Shown one piece after another: positions 1 to 6,577 of a stretch of DNA of 9,833 nucleotides. The translations under genes and the position numbers were made by a program. The notes under the pieces are model-generated. The model made no database searches, was not told where the DNA came from, and saw only the letters and a list, made by a program, of their open reading frames with translations. The DNA is from Candidatus Uhrbacteria bacterium (GTDB lineage Bacteria; Patescibacteriota; Patescibacteriia; UBA9934): assembly GCA_030688135.1 (NCBI GenBank), contig JAUYIW010000065.1, positions 1 through 9,833 on the forward strand. The letters are read 5' to 3'. Numbering within the stretch: position 1 is the stretch's first letter; every line of letters begins with the position of its first letter.

Positions 1-48
1 GCCTCTATGCATCTTCCACCTAAATTGCGTATGATCCTTGCCCCTACG

Positions 49-85
49 AAAATAAAAACCGGTCGGGATGAAAATCCTAACCGGT
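49..85 (-). terminator. Rho-independent terminator of the exported coiled-coil gene
   Basis: On the minus strand an inverted repeat (arms 74-85 and 58-69, each ending in ACCGGT) makes a 12-position stem, with one mismatch/wobble region, around a 4-nt loop. It is followed by a T-rich run (TTTTTATTTT, read from 57 down to 49). It lies just past the stop of the gene ending at 103. A second small hairpin (GGAGC/GCTCC, 90-103) sits directly at the stop codon. Confidence 0.85.
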
Positions 86-102
86 CGAAGGAGCAAATGC
101 TC

Positions 103-1146
103 CTACAAGTTTCTGTGCCGCTCGATGCGGATACGAATCCCACCTCGAGCTTCAAACGCTGCCGTACCCGGAATGGCCACCTGGCCAATCTGCCCGAAGG
201 GTGCAATCACCAAGTAGGTGCTCTTACCCGCATCCTTATTTTGGTGCAATCGCACCCGCAGGTACAGTTCCGGACGCACGCCCACCGAATAGGCATCAAA
301 CCCCGGCATCAGGAAAGCTCCATAGAGCTCGCCACCGGCGCCTCCGCCAAAACCATAGGCCAACCGTCCGTTCTTCGTGATCTTGTATCTGATCACGCCG
401 ACATCGAACGAATAGCCATGAAAGGTATCGAGACCTCCCGAGCCAACGACCACCATACCTCGATCCACAGTCTCCTGCCCGTAGCCGATGGCAATTCCTG
501 CCGAACCTCCCAACCAGCTCACGCCACCAAACGATCCCATTCCGGGAATTGGCGGTGCTGCTACCACGTCTGCATATACTCCGTAGAGAGTAAACGCAAC
601 GGGCACATCCTCACGGCCAGGTTGATTCAATTCACGACTCAGTGCATCGAGCTCGTCCGACAAACTGTCCAGCTTGCTCGACAACGAGTCATACCCAACC
701 AGAGCCGTAGCGTGATCGCCACGAACATTCATATTCGCAAGATCCGCCTCGATCTGCGAAAGTCGCGCGCGAAGTTCTTCGCAATCGCACGCTCCTTGAA
801 CGCCAGATGTCTCCCTGTTGTTCACAATCGCGCTACCAGGCACTGCCGGCAATGGATTCCCCGCCTTATCTTCGCGCGGATCCGGCGGAGTGGCGCAGTT
901 CTTTGCCACCAGCTTCGCGAGCTCGCGATGCGAACGCTCCAACTTCGAAAGCCTGTCGTTCAGATCCCGAAGAGTCTCGGTGTTCTGCGCGATGGCTCCC
1001 TCGTTTTCCTTTGATCGAAAGTCAGCGTCACTCGCGACTCTCGACACTCCCTCCACGCTCGGTGCCTCGTCGTCGGCCGCGAAAGCGCCCTTGCTCACGA
1101 TCACAGTGAGCACGAGAACCAGACAAAACTGTACGAAACGGGACAT
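103..1146 (-). CDS. Exported coiled-coil protein of unknown function with a glycine-rich C-terminal domain
   Basis: This 347-residue protein belongs to no family I recognise. The start is ATG at 1146, chosen because a perfect AGGAGG lies 6 nt upstream (1158-1153) and because residues 1-23 form a Sec signal peptide (MSRF, a hydrophobic core, then AFA before ADD). A longer reading from 1203 would put 19 polar residues ahead of the signal. Residues about 51-76 and 120-172 are heptad-like coiled coils rich in Leu, Glu, Asp and Arg. They are separated by a Pro-rich linker and a CDC motif. Residues about 185-347 are Gly/Ala/Val/Tyr-rich with alternating hydrophobic residues, suggesting a beta-rich domain, possibly barrel-like. 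The gene is monocistronic with its own promoter, leader and terminator. It is clearly more GC-rich than the neighbouring genes and prefers GAC, GCC and CGC codons, which suggests acquisition or a distinct expression class. Location outside the cytoplasm is a good inference; the role is unknown. Confidence 0.85.
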   Translation of the reverse strand: MSRFVQFCLVLVLTVIVSKGAFAADDEAPSVEGVSRVASDADFRSKENEGAIAQNTETLRDLNDRLSKLERSHRELAKLVAKNCATPPDPREDKAGNPLPAVPGSAIVNNRETSGVQGACDCEELRARLSQIEADLANMNVRGDHATALVGYDSLSSKLDSLSDELDALSRELNQPGREDVPVAFTLYGVYADVVAAPPIPGMGSFGGVSWLGGSAGIAIGYGQETVDRGMVVVGSGGLDTFHGYSFDVGVIRYKITKNGRLAYGFGGGAGGELYGAFLMPGFDAYSVGVRPELYLRVRLHQNKDAGKSTYLVIAPFGQIGQVAIPGTAAFEARGGIRIRIERHRNL

Positions 1147-1204
1147 TGCAGTCCTCCTATTTTTTGGGTTTAAGGTGCTAGTGCAACAGGTTCGTTGCTT
1201 CAAA

Positions 1205-1249
1205 CGTCCGAGATCGATAGCTGTGGAGGGACAGCTAAGATATCGGACG
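1205..1249 (-). promoter_or_regulatory. Structured 5' leader with a CCCUCC apical loop
   Basis: In the untranslated leader of the exported protein gene, CGTCCGA (1249-1243) pairs with TCGGACG (1211-1205). Inside it, AGCTGT (1236-1231) pairs with ACAGCT (1224-1219). The apical loop is CCCTCC, complementary to the GGAGG of the gene's own Shine-Dalgarno at 1158-1153. The hairpin is directly visible; control by loop-to-SD pairing is inference. Confidence 0.6.
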
Positions 1250-1276
1250 ATGGAAACAACGACCTACTGACGCGCA

Positions 1277-1305
1277 ATCTAACCAAATTTTGCTGATTTT
1301 GTCAA
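1277..1305 (-). promoter_or_regulatory. Sigma-70-type promoter for the exported coiled-coil gene
   Basis: On the minus strand a perfect -35 TTGACA (1305-1300) is followed after 17 nt by TTAGAT (1282-1277), or after 18 nt by TAGATT, with a TG just upstream (TGGTTAGAT) as in extended -10 elements. It predicts a leader of about 120 nt. Its sequence resembles the promoter at 9153-9181: both begin TTGACAAA, then TCAG, and end in a T.A.ATT-type -10. Confidence 0.7.
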
Positions 1306-1416
1306 GTTTACCCCTAAACTATAATAATAAACGTAATAATTTTATAGCTATTGAGTTTTTACTAAATTGTACGCGATTTATTAAATACCTATACAATTAA
1401 TTCTCTAAACAAAAAT

Positions 1417-1503
1417 CAAGCCCGCTTTGAGGACTCGATGGTGGCAAATCGTGATGAGGAGGAGACATCATGACCGCTCCACCGAGCCCTCAAAATGGAC
1501 TTG
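1417..1503 (-). other. GC-rich nested hairpin in an AT-rich spacer; candidate terminator or small RNA
   Basis: Arms 1417-1444 and 1479-1503 form an imperfect stem with blocks CAAG/CTTG, CC/GG, TTTGAGG/CCTCAAA, CTC/GAG and GGTGG/CCACC, with a 3-nt bulge. Three positions that are C-A mismatches as plus-strand RNA become G-U pairs as minus-strand RNA; only one changes the other way. The fold therefore favours a minus-strand transcript. An inner 8-position hairpin (1449-1456 with 1466-1473) has a 9-nt loop at 1457-1465, which reads TCTCCTCCT on the minus strand. Past 1417 the minus strand continues GATTTTTGTTT, so it may terminate the amidotransferase gene. Read on the plus strand, the loop is an AGGAGG site before ATG at 1470 and a 34-codon frame. 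A TACAAT box at 1392-1397 could serve plus-strand transcription. The rest of 1306-1545 is AT-rich and shows nothing else. Confidence 0.5.
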
Positions 1504-1545
1504 GTGAAAGGACTTTAACATACCCAAATTATCTGTCAAGCAAGT

Positions 1546-2283
1546 CTAAATCACAACATAAACCAGACCGTTAGTAACGATTTCATCCAAAAATAGCTTG
1601 AGTACCCTTTGGGCTTCTGGCGTTTTACCTATCGATGATTTCATTTGCTGAACTGCTTCTGGAGACCAATCATAAGTATTTGTATAGTATTCAATCCTCT
1701 CAAGTAAAGCCTGCTCGTCAAGCTCTGGATGAAAAGTAAGTCCGTAGATTGGCTCGCCCGGAAATACGAACGCCTGAATAGCGCTGAGTGAGCTCGATGC
1801 CAAATTGACAGCACCAACTGGCAATTCGACAATGTGATCGCTGTGACCAAACTGCGCGCTAAACTCATGCGGCATCTGCGAAAAAATTGGACAGTTTTTT
1901 GCGTAACTATTTGTTGTAACTGTATGCGTACCAACTTCTTCATGCTCTTTGTCCTTAATAACCTTTCCGCCAAATGCTTCTGCTAAAACATGTGCGCCAT
2001 AACAAATGCCAAGCATTGGCAACCTACGTTTGCGAGCTTCGATTATTAAACTAATTATTGCTGCGTTAACTTTTAGATTATTTTTTTGAGCTACCGAATA
2101 TTCACCCGACCCACCAATCACAAGCGCGTCTATTCCATTCAGTAAATCAAGCGTTACCGATTCGCCTATGGCATCGAACCTAATAATATCCTTAGCGCTC
2201 AAGCCAGACCGCTTAATAACACAATTAAATTCATGATCGCGCATTACCTGATCGTCACGGATTTGAATTAATAAAAGTTTCAT
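1546..2283 (-). CDS. Class I glutamine amidotransferase domain protein (GMP-synthase-like GATase)
   Basis: This 245-residue protein is a single class I GATase domain, the kind that hydrolyses glutamine to give ammonia. The nucleophile elbow is GICYG with Cys94, followed by the usual AHVLAEAFGG. The His-Glu pair of the triad is in TFHPE (His185, Glu187). The oxyanion-side GGSGEYS lies at about 57-63. No synthetase domain is fused or adjacent, so the ammonia acceptor is unknown. It could be a stand-alone GATase of the GMP synthase (glutamine-hydrolysing)/YfeJ-like type or a gamma-glutamyl hydrolase. Start is ATG at 2283; no Shine-Dalgarno is visible upstream (AATATCGAAT before ATG). The gene follows a double terminator, so it must use a promoter very close to the start or read-through. 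Its 3' end approaches the nested hairpin at 1417-1503. Confidence 0.85.
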   Translation of the reverse strand: MKLLLIQIRDDQVMRDHEFNCVIKRSGLSAKDIIRFDAIGESVTLDLLNGIDALVIGGSGEYSVAQKNNLKVNAAIISLIIEARKRRLPMLGICYGAHVLAEAFGGKVIKDKEHEEVGTHTVTTNSYAKNCPIFSQMPHEFSAQFGHSDHIVELPVGAVNLASSSLSAIQAFVFPGEPIYGLTFHPELDEQALLERIEYYTNTYDWSPEAVQQMKSSIGKTPEAQRVLKLFLDEIVTNGLVYVVI

Positions 2284-2310
2284 ATTCGATATTCTAATAG
2301 TGCTCGTAGA

Positions 2311-2364
2311 AATAAAACGACCTCTAACGCGAGGTCACCTCGCCCTATCAAACCGATAAGGCGA
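2311..2364 (-). terminator. Tandem hairpins with terminator after the wzz-like gene
   Basis: Read on the minus strand, the first hairpin is TCGCC (2364-2360) plus TATC/GATA-type pairing and GGCGA (2344-2340), with a G-U between the blocks. The second is GACCTC (2336-2331), a 6-nt loop, and GAGGTC (2324-2319), followed by GTTTTATTT (2318-2310). The second fits a Rho-independent terminator for transcripts coming from the wzz-like gene. The first could act as an additional stop or an attenuator. Confidence 0.7.
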
Positions 2365-2393
2365 AACGCTTTTGAATAATGCGAATGCACGAC

Positions 2394-3038
2394 TTATTCG
2401 TCTTCGTGTAAAAATTGATGTCGTCTCTTAATGCGTTCAACCTGAATCAATATATAACCAATCCCTGCAAGTCCGCCAAGAATAAAACCAGAAAATGCAT
2501 TTACTAAAATGTTTGGACGTACTGGCCAACGAGAATTTAAAGGTTCATCCACAAGTTGCACGGTAATATTTCCTCCAGAAGTATATGCCCAACCTTCTTC
2601 AATTAGGACTGAGGTAACGGCAGATACTAGGTTTTCAGCCTCAGCTGGATCGGGGTGATACGCCCTAACACTTAAAAGTCCGGTGCTTCTAGAAACCGAA
2701 GTAGTTATTGCTTTACTCCAAGTTTTTCTCTTTTTTGTTTCGTCGAGTGGAAAATACGATTCATCAATGTCAAAACCTGAAGCCATTACTTTATCAAAAA
2801 ATGTTGATGTATAAACTGCAGTCGCCAAGTCATCTGCAATCCGCTCTGCTGATCTACTGGCCGTATACGCATCAACGCTACCAAGCTCTTGAGTAATTAA
2901 TAATCTAGTAGTTGAGCTGTATTCCAATGGTCGAAGAAAAGATAAAACAACACCCAACAATAGACCAACCGCGCTTATAAGGAAAATTGTTGGCCATGCA
3001 GAGACTAATGGCGAAAACGATGTATAGCGATTGCTCAT
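2394..3038 (-). CDS. Wzz/YveK-type polysaccharide chain-length or capsule-export membrane protein
   Basis: The 214-residue protein has the two-helix plan of the Wzz family: a first membrane segment at about 15-36, an extracytoplasmic domain, and a second segment at about 178-200 preceded by the Pro-rich RWPVRPN. The block just after TM1 (EYSSTTRLLITQ) is typical of Wzz/Gram-positive YveK-type proteins, and the short basic C-terminal tail (ERIKRRH) faces the cytoplasm. There is no fused tyrosine-kinase domain. Members set the length of, or help export, surface polysaccharide together with a Wzy/Wzx system, which is not in this window. Start is ATG at 3038, 37 nt after the stop of the PDZ gene, with no visible Shine-Dalgarno. 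It is probably the last gene of the membrane-protein cluster. Family assignment is good; the exact role in this cell is inferred. Confidence 0.8.
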   Translation of the reverse strand: MSNRYTSFSPLVSAWPTIFLISAVGLLLGVVLSFLRPLEYSSTTRLLITQELGSVDAYTASRSAERIADDLATAVYTSTFFDKVMASGFDIDESYFPLDETKKRKTWSKAITTSVSRSTGLLSVRAYHPDPAEAENLVSAVTSVLIEEGWAYTSGGNITVQLVDEPLNSRWPVRPNILVNAFSGFILGGLAGIGYILIQVERIKRRHQFLHEDE

Positions 3039-3075
3039 ATTTTAAATTAATACTTTTCTGAAATCGTTCCTACAT

Positions 3076-4224
3076 CTAGTATACCAAATCTGACAGATTT
3101 GAGAATGTTATTTTGTAATCAGAAACCACACCATCTCTCATAACTGAAAAAGTGGCACTCGATCCTGGTGAATACGAAGCTATTGCTTCTGCCAAAGAAC
3201 TAAAGTTACTTAAGACATAATTATCAACAGCAAGAATCAAATCTCCTTTTTGAAGTCCGGCTAGATCTGCAGGCCCTCCGCTAACAATTGGATTTCCAAT
3301 ACCGTTTGGCGCAATCAATAATGCTCCTGCCTCAGCATTCATGCGCAACTCAGGATTGATATTCAAAATTGAAGCAACGTTTACAACGTACGATCCTAAA
3401 GCAGCATGCTCAGCTTGACCGCTTCTAAGCACCGACTGAATAAAAACTATACCATGATGAAGCGGTAGCGCACCGCTATCTTCGAGCGAAAAAGCGATTA
3501 GCTCGCCGGCTGAGTTTAATATTGGAATACCTGCCGGTAATTCATCTGACAACACCCAGCTGGAATCAAACGTCTCGGCTGGTAGTGCAGAACTATCTTG
3601 GTAGTCAGAATCAAGTAGATTGGAAACTAAAATTCCAGAAGAAGAAGGGACTCCAAATAGAATTGAACCACCCCTCATGCTGTCTGAAGCACCAAAAGCT
3701 ACAACCGAAAGACCTTCAGCTGAAATTTTAATAAGTGATAAGTCGCTCAATGAGTCTTGAACAATTGAACTTATAGAGTACCTCTCCCCATCTATCCATA
3801 CCTCAGCAGAAGATTCAGGATTCACAAAAGCGTTCAAAACATCTGAATGTAATACAATCCAACCATCGCTTGTGATTACTGCTCCGTATCCAACTACATC
3901 ATCACGATTAATCCACGCACTTGGCAAACTGGAATCTACCGACGTAGCCCTAATCAACGCAGTAGCTTTCCATCCAGTTTCCTGCACCCTACTTAACGCC
4001 TCTTCATACGTACCGGGGATTGGGCTTGGCTTTACTTCTGAAATCAATACAAGGCCCTCCCCTTCGCTAAGGGATTGAACATACCTATCTAGTGACTGGT
4101 TTGTAAACACAGCAGAAATAACTCCGGAAAATCCACCGGCAAGCACAGACAATATGATCACACTGCCTACAAAAGTCCAAATTTTATTTTTCGAAACATC
4201 CATAATAGAAATATCTAAACCCAT
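3076..4224 (-). CDS. HtrA-like membrane-anchored PDZ protein with a degenerate (probably inactive) protease domain
   Basis: This 382-residue protein has a cytoplasmic N-terminus, one membrane anchor (about 15-39), a trypsin/HtrA-like fold (about 85-265) and a C-terminal PDZ domain (about 280-376, with GGPADLAGLQKGDLILAVD-type core). Lined up with HtrA, the GxGxII..DGyIlTNaHVV block becomes GYGAVITSDGWIVLHSDVL, so the catalytic His position is Asp128. The Asp block is kept (SDLSLIKI, Asp161). The GNSGGPLvN block becomes PAGIPILN, so the nucleophile position is Ala231. Two of three catalytic residues are therefore missing. It probably binds peptides or acts as a scaffold/chaperone outside the membrane rather than cutting. 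The start ATG at 4224 overlaps the end of the upstream gene by 10 nt; an in-frame ATG at 4203 is an alternative. Overlap implies translational coupling. Confidence 0.85.
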   Translation of the reverse strand: MGLDISIMDVSKNKIWTFVGSVIILSVLAGGFSGVISAVFTNQSLDRYVQSLSEGEGLVLISEVKPSPIPGTYEEALSRVQETGWKATALIRATSVDSSLPSAWINRDDVVGYGAVITSDGWIVLHSDVLNAFVNPESSAEVWIDGERYSISSIVQDSLSDLSLIKISAEGLSVVAFGASDSMRGGSILFGVPSSSGILVSNLLDSDYQDSSALPAETFDSSWVLSDELPAGIPILNSAGELIAFSLEDSGALPLHHGIVFIQSVLRSGQAEHAALGSYVVNVASILNINPELRMNAEAGALLIAPNGIGNPIVSGGPADLAGLQKGDLILAVDNYVLSNFSSLAEAIASYSPGSSATFSVMRDGVVSDYKITFSNLSDLVY

Positions 4225-4979
4225 CTTGCGGTTCCAAAAACGATTAATAATAACACTATTGCCACGATCACATATCTTTTTAACAACTTTTTAGACAATT
4301 TGTCCAGTACGTGCGCCCTTGAAAGTCCCAATAGTAAATAAAATGACATTGCAAACACTGCTGCGTTTGTTAAAAAACTTGTAGGTAACATAGCTAGCGC
4401 AATGTATAATTCTGTCATTAAAATCGCAACTACAACTGCAAACCTTAAACCAATCTGTGCGCTAATTTTACTAACCCAAAATACGCTTACCGCTGCGAAC
4501 AGCGTTACACAAAAAACTGCAAGCGAAGGAATCCAAATCGGCAATTGAAGGAAGAGCTGCCCGCCGTATGCTCCGCTTGTAAAAAAGAATCCGCTCAAAA
4601 TATAAAGCACTAAAGTTAGATACTCAAGTGAATATGCTTGATATGCAGAAGGCAAATGATAAAAGGCAAATAAATTCTCAACATAAAGCCAAAGTCCAAT
4701 TGATACAATAATGGCTAGTATAATTTTTATAATGTCCTGCTCTAAAAAAAGAAAGAATAAAATTGATGACGCCAAGAAAACCACTGGCGTACTAAAGAAA
4801 ACCCAGAACGAAAATCTTTTAAAATCCCACTTTAGTAATCGCGCAATAAAAAATGGAACCAGCACACACCAAATGACTATAACATGCAAGAACCACTCAG
4901 GATAATAGATAATGATACCGAAACCTGCCGCAACTATTGCGGCGATTAGAAATGTTGTAATGCGATGTAATAAAATCAC
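4215..4979 (-). CDS. Polytopic membrane protein of unknown function
   Basis: I do not recognise a family. The product is about 254 residues and almost wholly hydrophobic, with roughly eight or nine predicted membrane helices separated by short basic or aromatic loops. The last loop is basic (LDKLSKKLLKRY) just before the final helix, which suggests a positive-inside orientation. No catalytic motif is evident. I chose GTG at 4979 because it overlaps the TGA stop of the upstream gene (GTGA), a common coupling arrangement. A TTG at 4988 gives three more residues. The 3' end overlaps the start of the PDZ protein gene by 10 nt. Overlaps on both sides argue that this protein is made together with the small single-pass protein and the HtrA-like protein, perhaps as one membrane assembly. 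Confidence 0.75.
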   Translation of the reverse strand: MILLHRITTFLIAAIVAAGFGIIIYYPEWFLHVIVIWCVLVPFFIARLLKWDFKRFSFWVFFSTPVVFLASSILFFLFLEQDIIKIILAIIVSIGLWLYVENLFAFYHLPSAYQAYSLEYLTLVLYILSGFFFTSGAYGGQLFLQLPIWIPSLAVFCVTLFAAVSVFWVSKISAQIGLRFAVVVAILMTELYIALAMLPTSFLTNAAVFAMSFYLLLGLSRAHVLDKLSKKLLKRYVIVAIVLLLIVFGTARWV

Positions 4980-5350
4980 GGAAGCCAATTAATCTGAGCT
5001 TTGAGTGCATCGTACCTGCCAATAGCCTCTTCAACATCCCCTGCACGATACTTTGCTAATATAATGACTAGCTCAAGGTGCACATCCTTGTACCTTGAAG
5101 GTACTCGAATGTCAAGCAGTTGATCATACGCTAAGTTAACATTCTTGCTTGATAAAAATTCAGTAAACACTGAATTCATTTCTTGCTGATATTCCTCAGC
5201 GCTAATGACTTCGACTACCTCAGGTTGGTCATCGGTATAAGTATCTTCAGATTTTTCATTGACCCATATAACTACAAAAAGCAAAAGCGCCACAGTAAGC
5301 CCTACTAAAATAAATGGAAACCATGTTCTGTGCGGATGCGGATGAAGCAT
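4976..5350 (-). CDS. Small single-pass membrane protein of unknown function
   Basis: The 124-residue product starts with a His/Pro-rich tip (MLHPHPHRTW), then one membrane helix (about 11-30). An acidic linker (EKSEDTYTDDQPE) follows, then a helical domain (about 50-120) whose amphipathic helices look like a degenerate TPR-type pair (AYDQLLD..., ...YRAGDVEEAIGRYDALKAQ). No known family is recognised. The start is ATG at 5350, only 5 nt after the stop of the AI-2E gene. An AAAGGTGAT stretch that could act as a Shine-Dalgarno lies inside the 3' end of that gene. The TGA stop overlaps the GTG start of the next gene. The tight spacing makes it part of the same operon. The helical domain would be extracytoplasmic if the acidic linker is outside, which is an inference. 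Confidence 0.75.
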   Translation of the reverse strand: MLHPHPHRTWFPFILVGLTVALLLFVVIWVNEKSEDTYTDDQPEVVEVISAEEYQQEMNSVFTEFLSSKNVNLAYDQLLDIRVPSRYKDVHLELVIILAKYRAGDVEEAIGRYDALKAQINWLP

Positions 5351-5355
5351 AACAA

Positions 5356-6411
5356 TTATTTATCACCTTTGGCTGAATACCACTCATTAATAAATACGCC
5401 TATCACCATTGCAAACGGGATTGCAAGTACTGCCCCTATGATTCCTGCAACTTTCAAACCGACAAGAAGTGCAACAACACTAACTATTGGATTCAATCCC
5501 CCAACCTTCTGCATAATCTTCGGGGTTAAAATATCTCCTTCAAACTGCTGAACTATAAAATAAAATACTAGTACCATAAGTGCCTGAACAAAAGAAACCG
5601 ACCAAGCAATAATGATTGCAGGTATAGCCGCAAAAATTGGACCAACAAACGGAATCAACTCGAATAATCCTGCAATGAATGCTAATACTAAGGCATACGG
5701 AACTTGCAAAATTGCAAGCGCAGCATAGGTGATCAAAAAGATAATAAACATCATTAGAAGTCTTGCTCTAAGCCATGCGCCTATTTTATTACGTACCTGC
5801 GGAGCCATGTCTGCGATATAATGTCTGTACTTTGGAGGAGTGATCCCTTCTATTCCGCGACTCATTGCAGGTTCCTCTACCACCATGTAGAAAACAAGAA
5901 TAGCAATCAACAGCGCCGTAAGAACTCCATCGAAAGCTGAAAAAGTAAAATCTACTAACTGAGGAAGAGCGTCGGCCAAACCAGACGCGTGAATAGTTGT
6001 AAAAATAGTATTAAAATCCTGCGAGAACAAATCACCTGTTAAAAGCTGGTCAACGGAAATATAATTTCCAGAAATTTGATCGATGTAAGGAGCATAGTCT
6101 GTAAGAAGCTGGCCAAGCTGATCAATCATTGAAGGCACAATCAAAATCAGCGCACCAACGGCAAGTACAAAGGCGACAAAATACACAACAAGCACAGCTA
6201 ATCCGCGCGGAAGTTTGCGCTTATGTAGCCAATCGGCAAATGGATCAATTAGCGCGGCAAAAAGAAGAGACACTAATAGTATTGCAACAATGTCCCAAAG
6301 GTAATAAAGTACAGCTATGGAAATAAGTAAACCTAGGAACTTCAAAATAGTACCAGAGGTAATGCTCACCGTAGACACCTTTTGATGCAAAGTTTTTATT
6401 GACGGACTCAT
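5356..6411 (-). CDS. AI-2E family (TqsA/PerM/YdbI-like) membrane transporter
   Basis: This 351-residue polytopic protein matches the AI-2E exporter superfamily in length and motifs. N-terminal helices lie at about 22-57 and 68-93. A soluble or re-entrant central segment (about 95-150) is followed by helices at about 160-178 and 215-236. The C-terminal signature includes ELIPFVGPIFAAIPAI (251-266), then QQFEGDILTPKIM (288-300) and GLNPIV...GIIGAVLAIPF. The substrate of most members is unknown, and the family also includes Na+/H+ antiporter-like proteins, so an autoinducer role should not be assumed. It is the first gene of a minus-strand operon and is divergent from smpB. The ATG at 6411 is preceded by a TATAAT only 9 nt upstream and no Shine-Dalgarno, so the mRNA may be leaderless. 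Confidence 0.9.
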   Translation of the reverse strand: MSPSIKTLHQKVSTVSITSGTILKFLGLLISIAVLYYLWDIVAILLVSLLFAALIDPFADWLHKRKLPRGLAVLVVYFVAFVLAVGALILIVPSMIDQLGQLLTDYAPYIDQISGNYISVDQLLTGDLFSQDFNTIFTTIHASGLADALPQLVDFTFSAFDGVLTALLIAILVFYMVVEEPAMSRGIEGITPPKYRHYIADMAPQVRNKIGAWLRARLLMMFIIFLITYAALAILQVPYALVLAFIAGLFELIPFVGPIFAAIPAIIIAWSVSFVQALMVLVFYFIVQQFEGDILTPKIMQKVGGLNPIVSVVALLVGLKVAGIIGAVLAIPFAMVIGVFINEWYSAKGDK

Positions 6412-6420
6412 ATGCGTGGT

Positions 6421-6426
6421 ATTATA
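6421..6426 (-). promoter_or_regulatory. Perfect -10 (TATAAT) of the AI-2E operon, giving a near-leaderless mRNA
   Basis: The minus strand reads TGTGATATAAT, then 9 nt (ACCACGCAT), then ATG at 6411. A start 6-8 nt after the -10 would leave 1-3 nt of leader. No convincing -35 is seen at 17 nt, but a TG upstream may compensate. Confidence 0.55.
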
Positions 6427-6527
6427 TCACATATGGTAAAAAGTATCTGTTCGGAAAAATGAAAAACAGTAATAGAAGATGCAATCTGTAAATTATTTTT
6501 CTAAGGTTATACTTAAGCGCTAACTCT

Positions 6528-6556
6528 TTGCCTAAATTCGACTTCCTAACTTTATA
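6528..6556 (+). promoter_or_regulatory. Weak candidate promoter for smpB
   Basis: TTGCCT (6528-6533), 17 nt, then TTTATA (6551-6556), about 21 nt before the smpB ATG. Matches are partial. No Shine-Dalgarno follows (CCCTAAAACAAAT before ATG). The rest of the 6412-6577 divergent spacer shows no other element. Confidence 0.3.
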
Positions 6557-6577
6557 CGTCATTTCCCTAAAACAAAT

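Noticed and set aside
7..1014. Long plus-strand open frame opposite the exported coiled-coil gene
   Set aside because: No ribosome site. The minus-strand frame has AGGAGG, a signal peptide, coiled coils, a promoter and a terminator; this is its antisense shadow in a GC-rich region.
1470..1574. 34-codon plus-strand frame after GAGGAGGAG at 1456-1464
   Set aside because: Good spacing to an SD, but the SD and ATG lie inside the nested hairpin, base pairing favours minus-strand RNA, and the frame runs into the antisense of the amidotransferase end. Kept only as an alternative reading.
4980..4988. TTG start for the polytopic membrane protein
   Set aside because: GTG at 4979 overlaps the upstream TGA as GTGA and is a better start codon; TTG remains possible.
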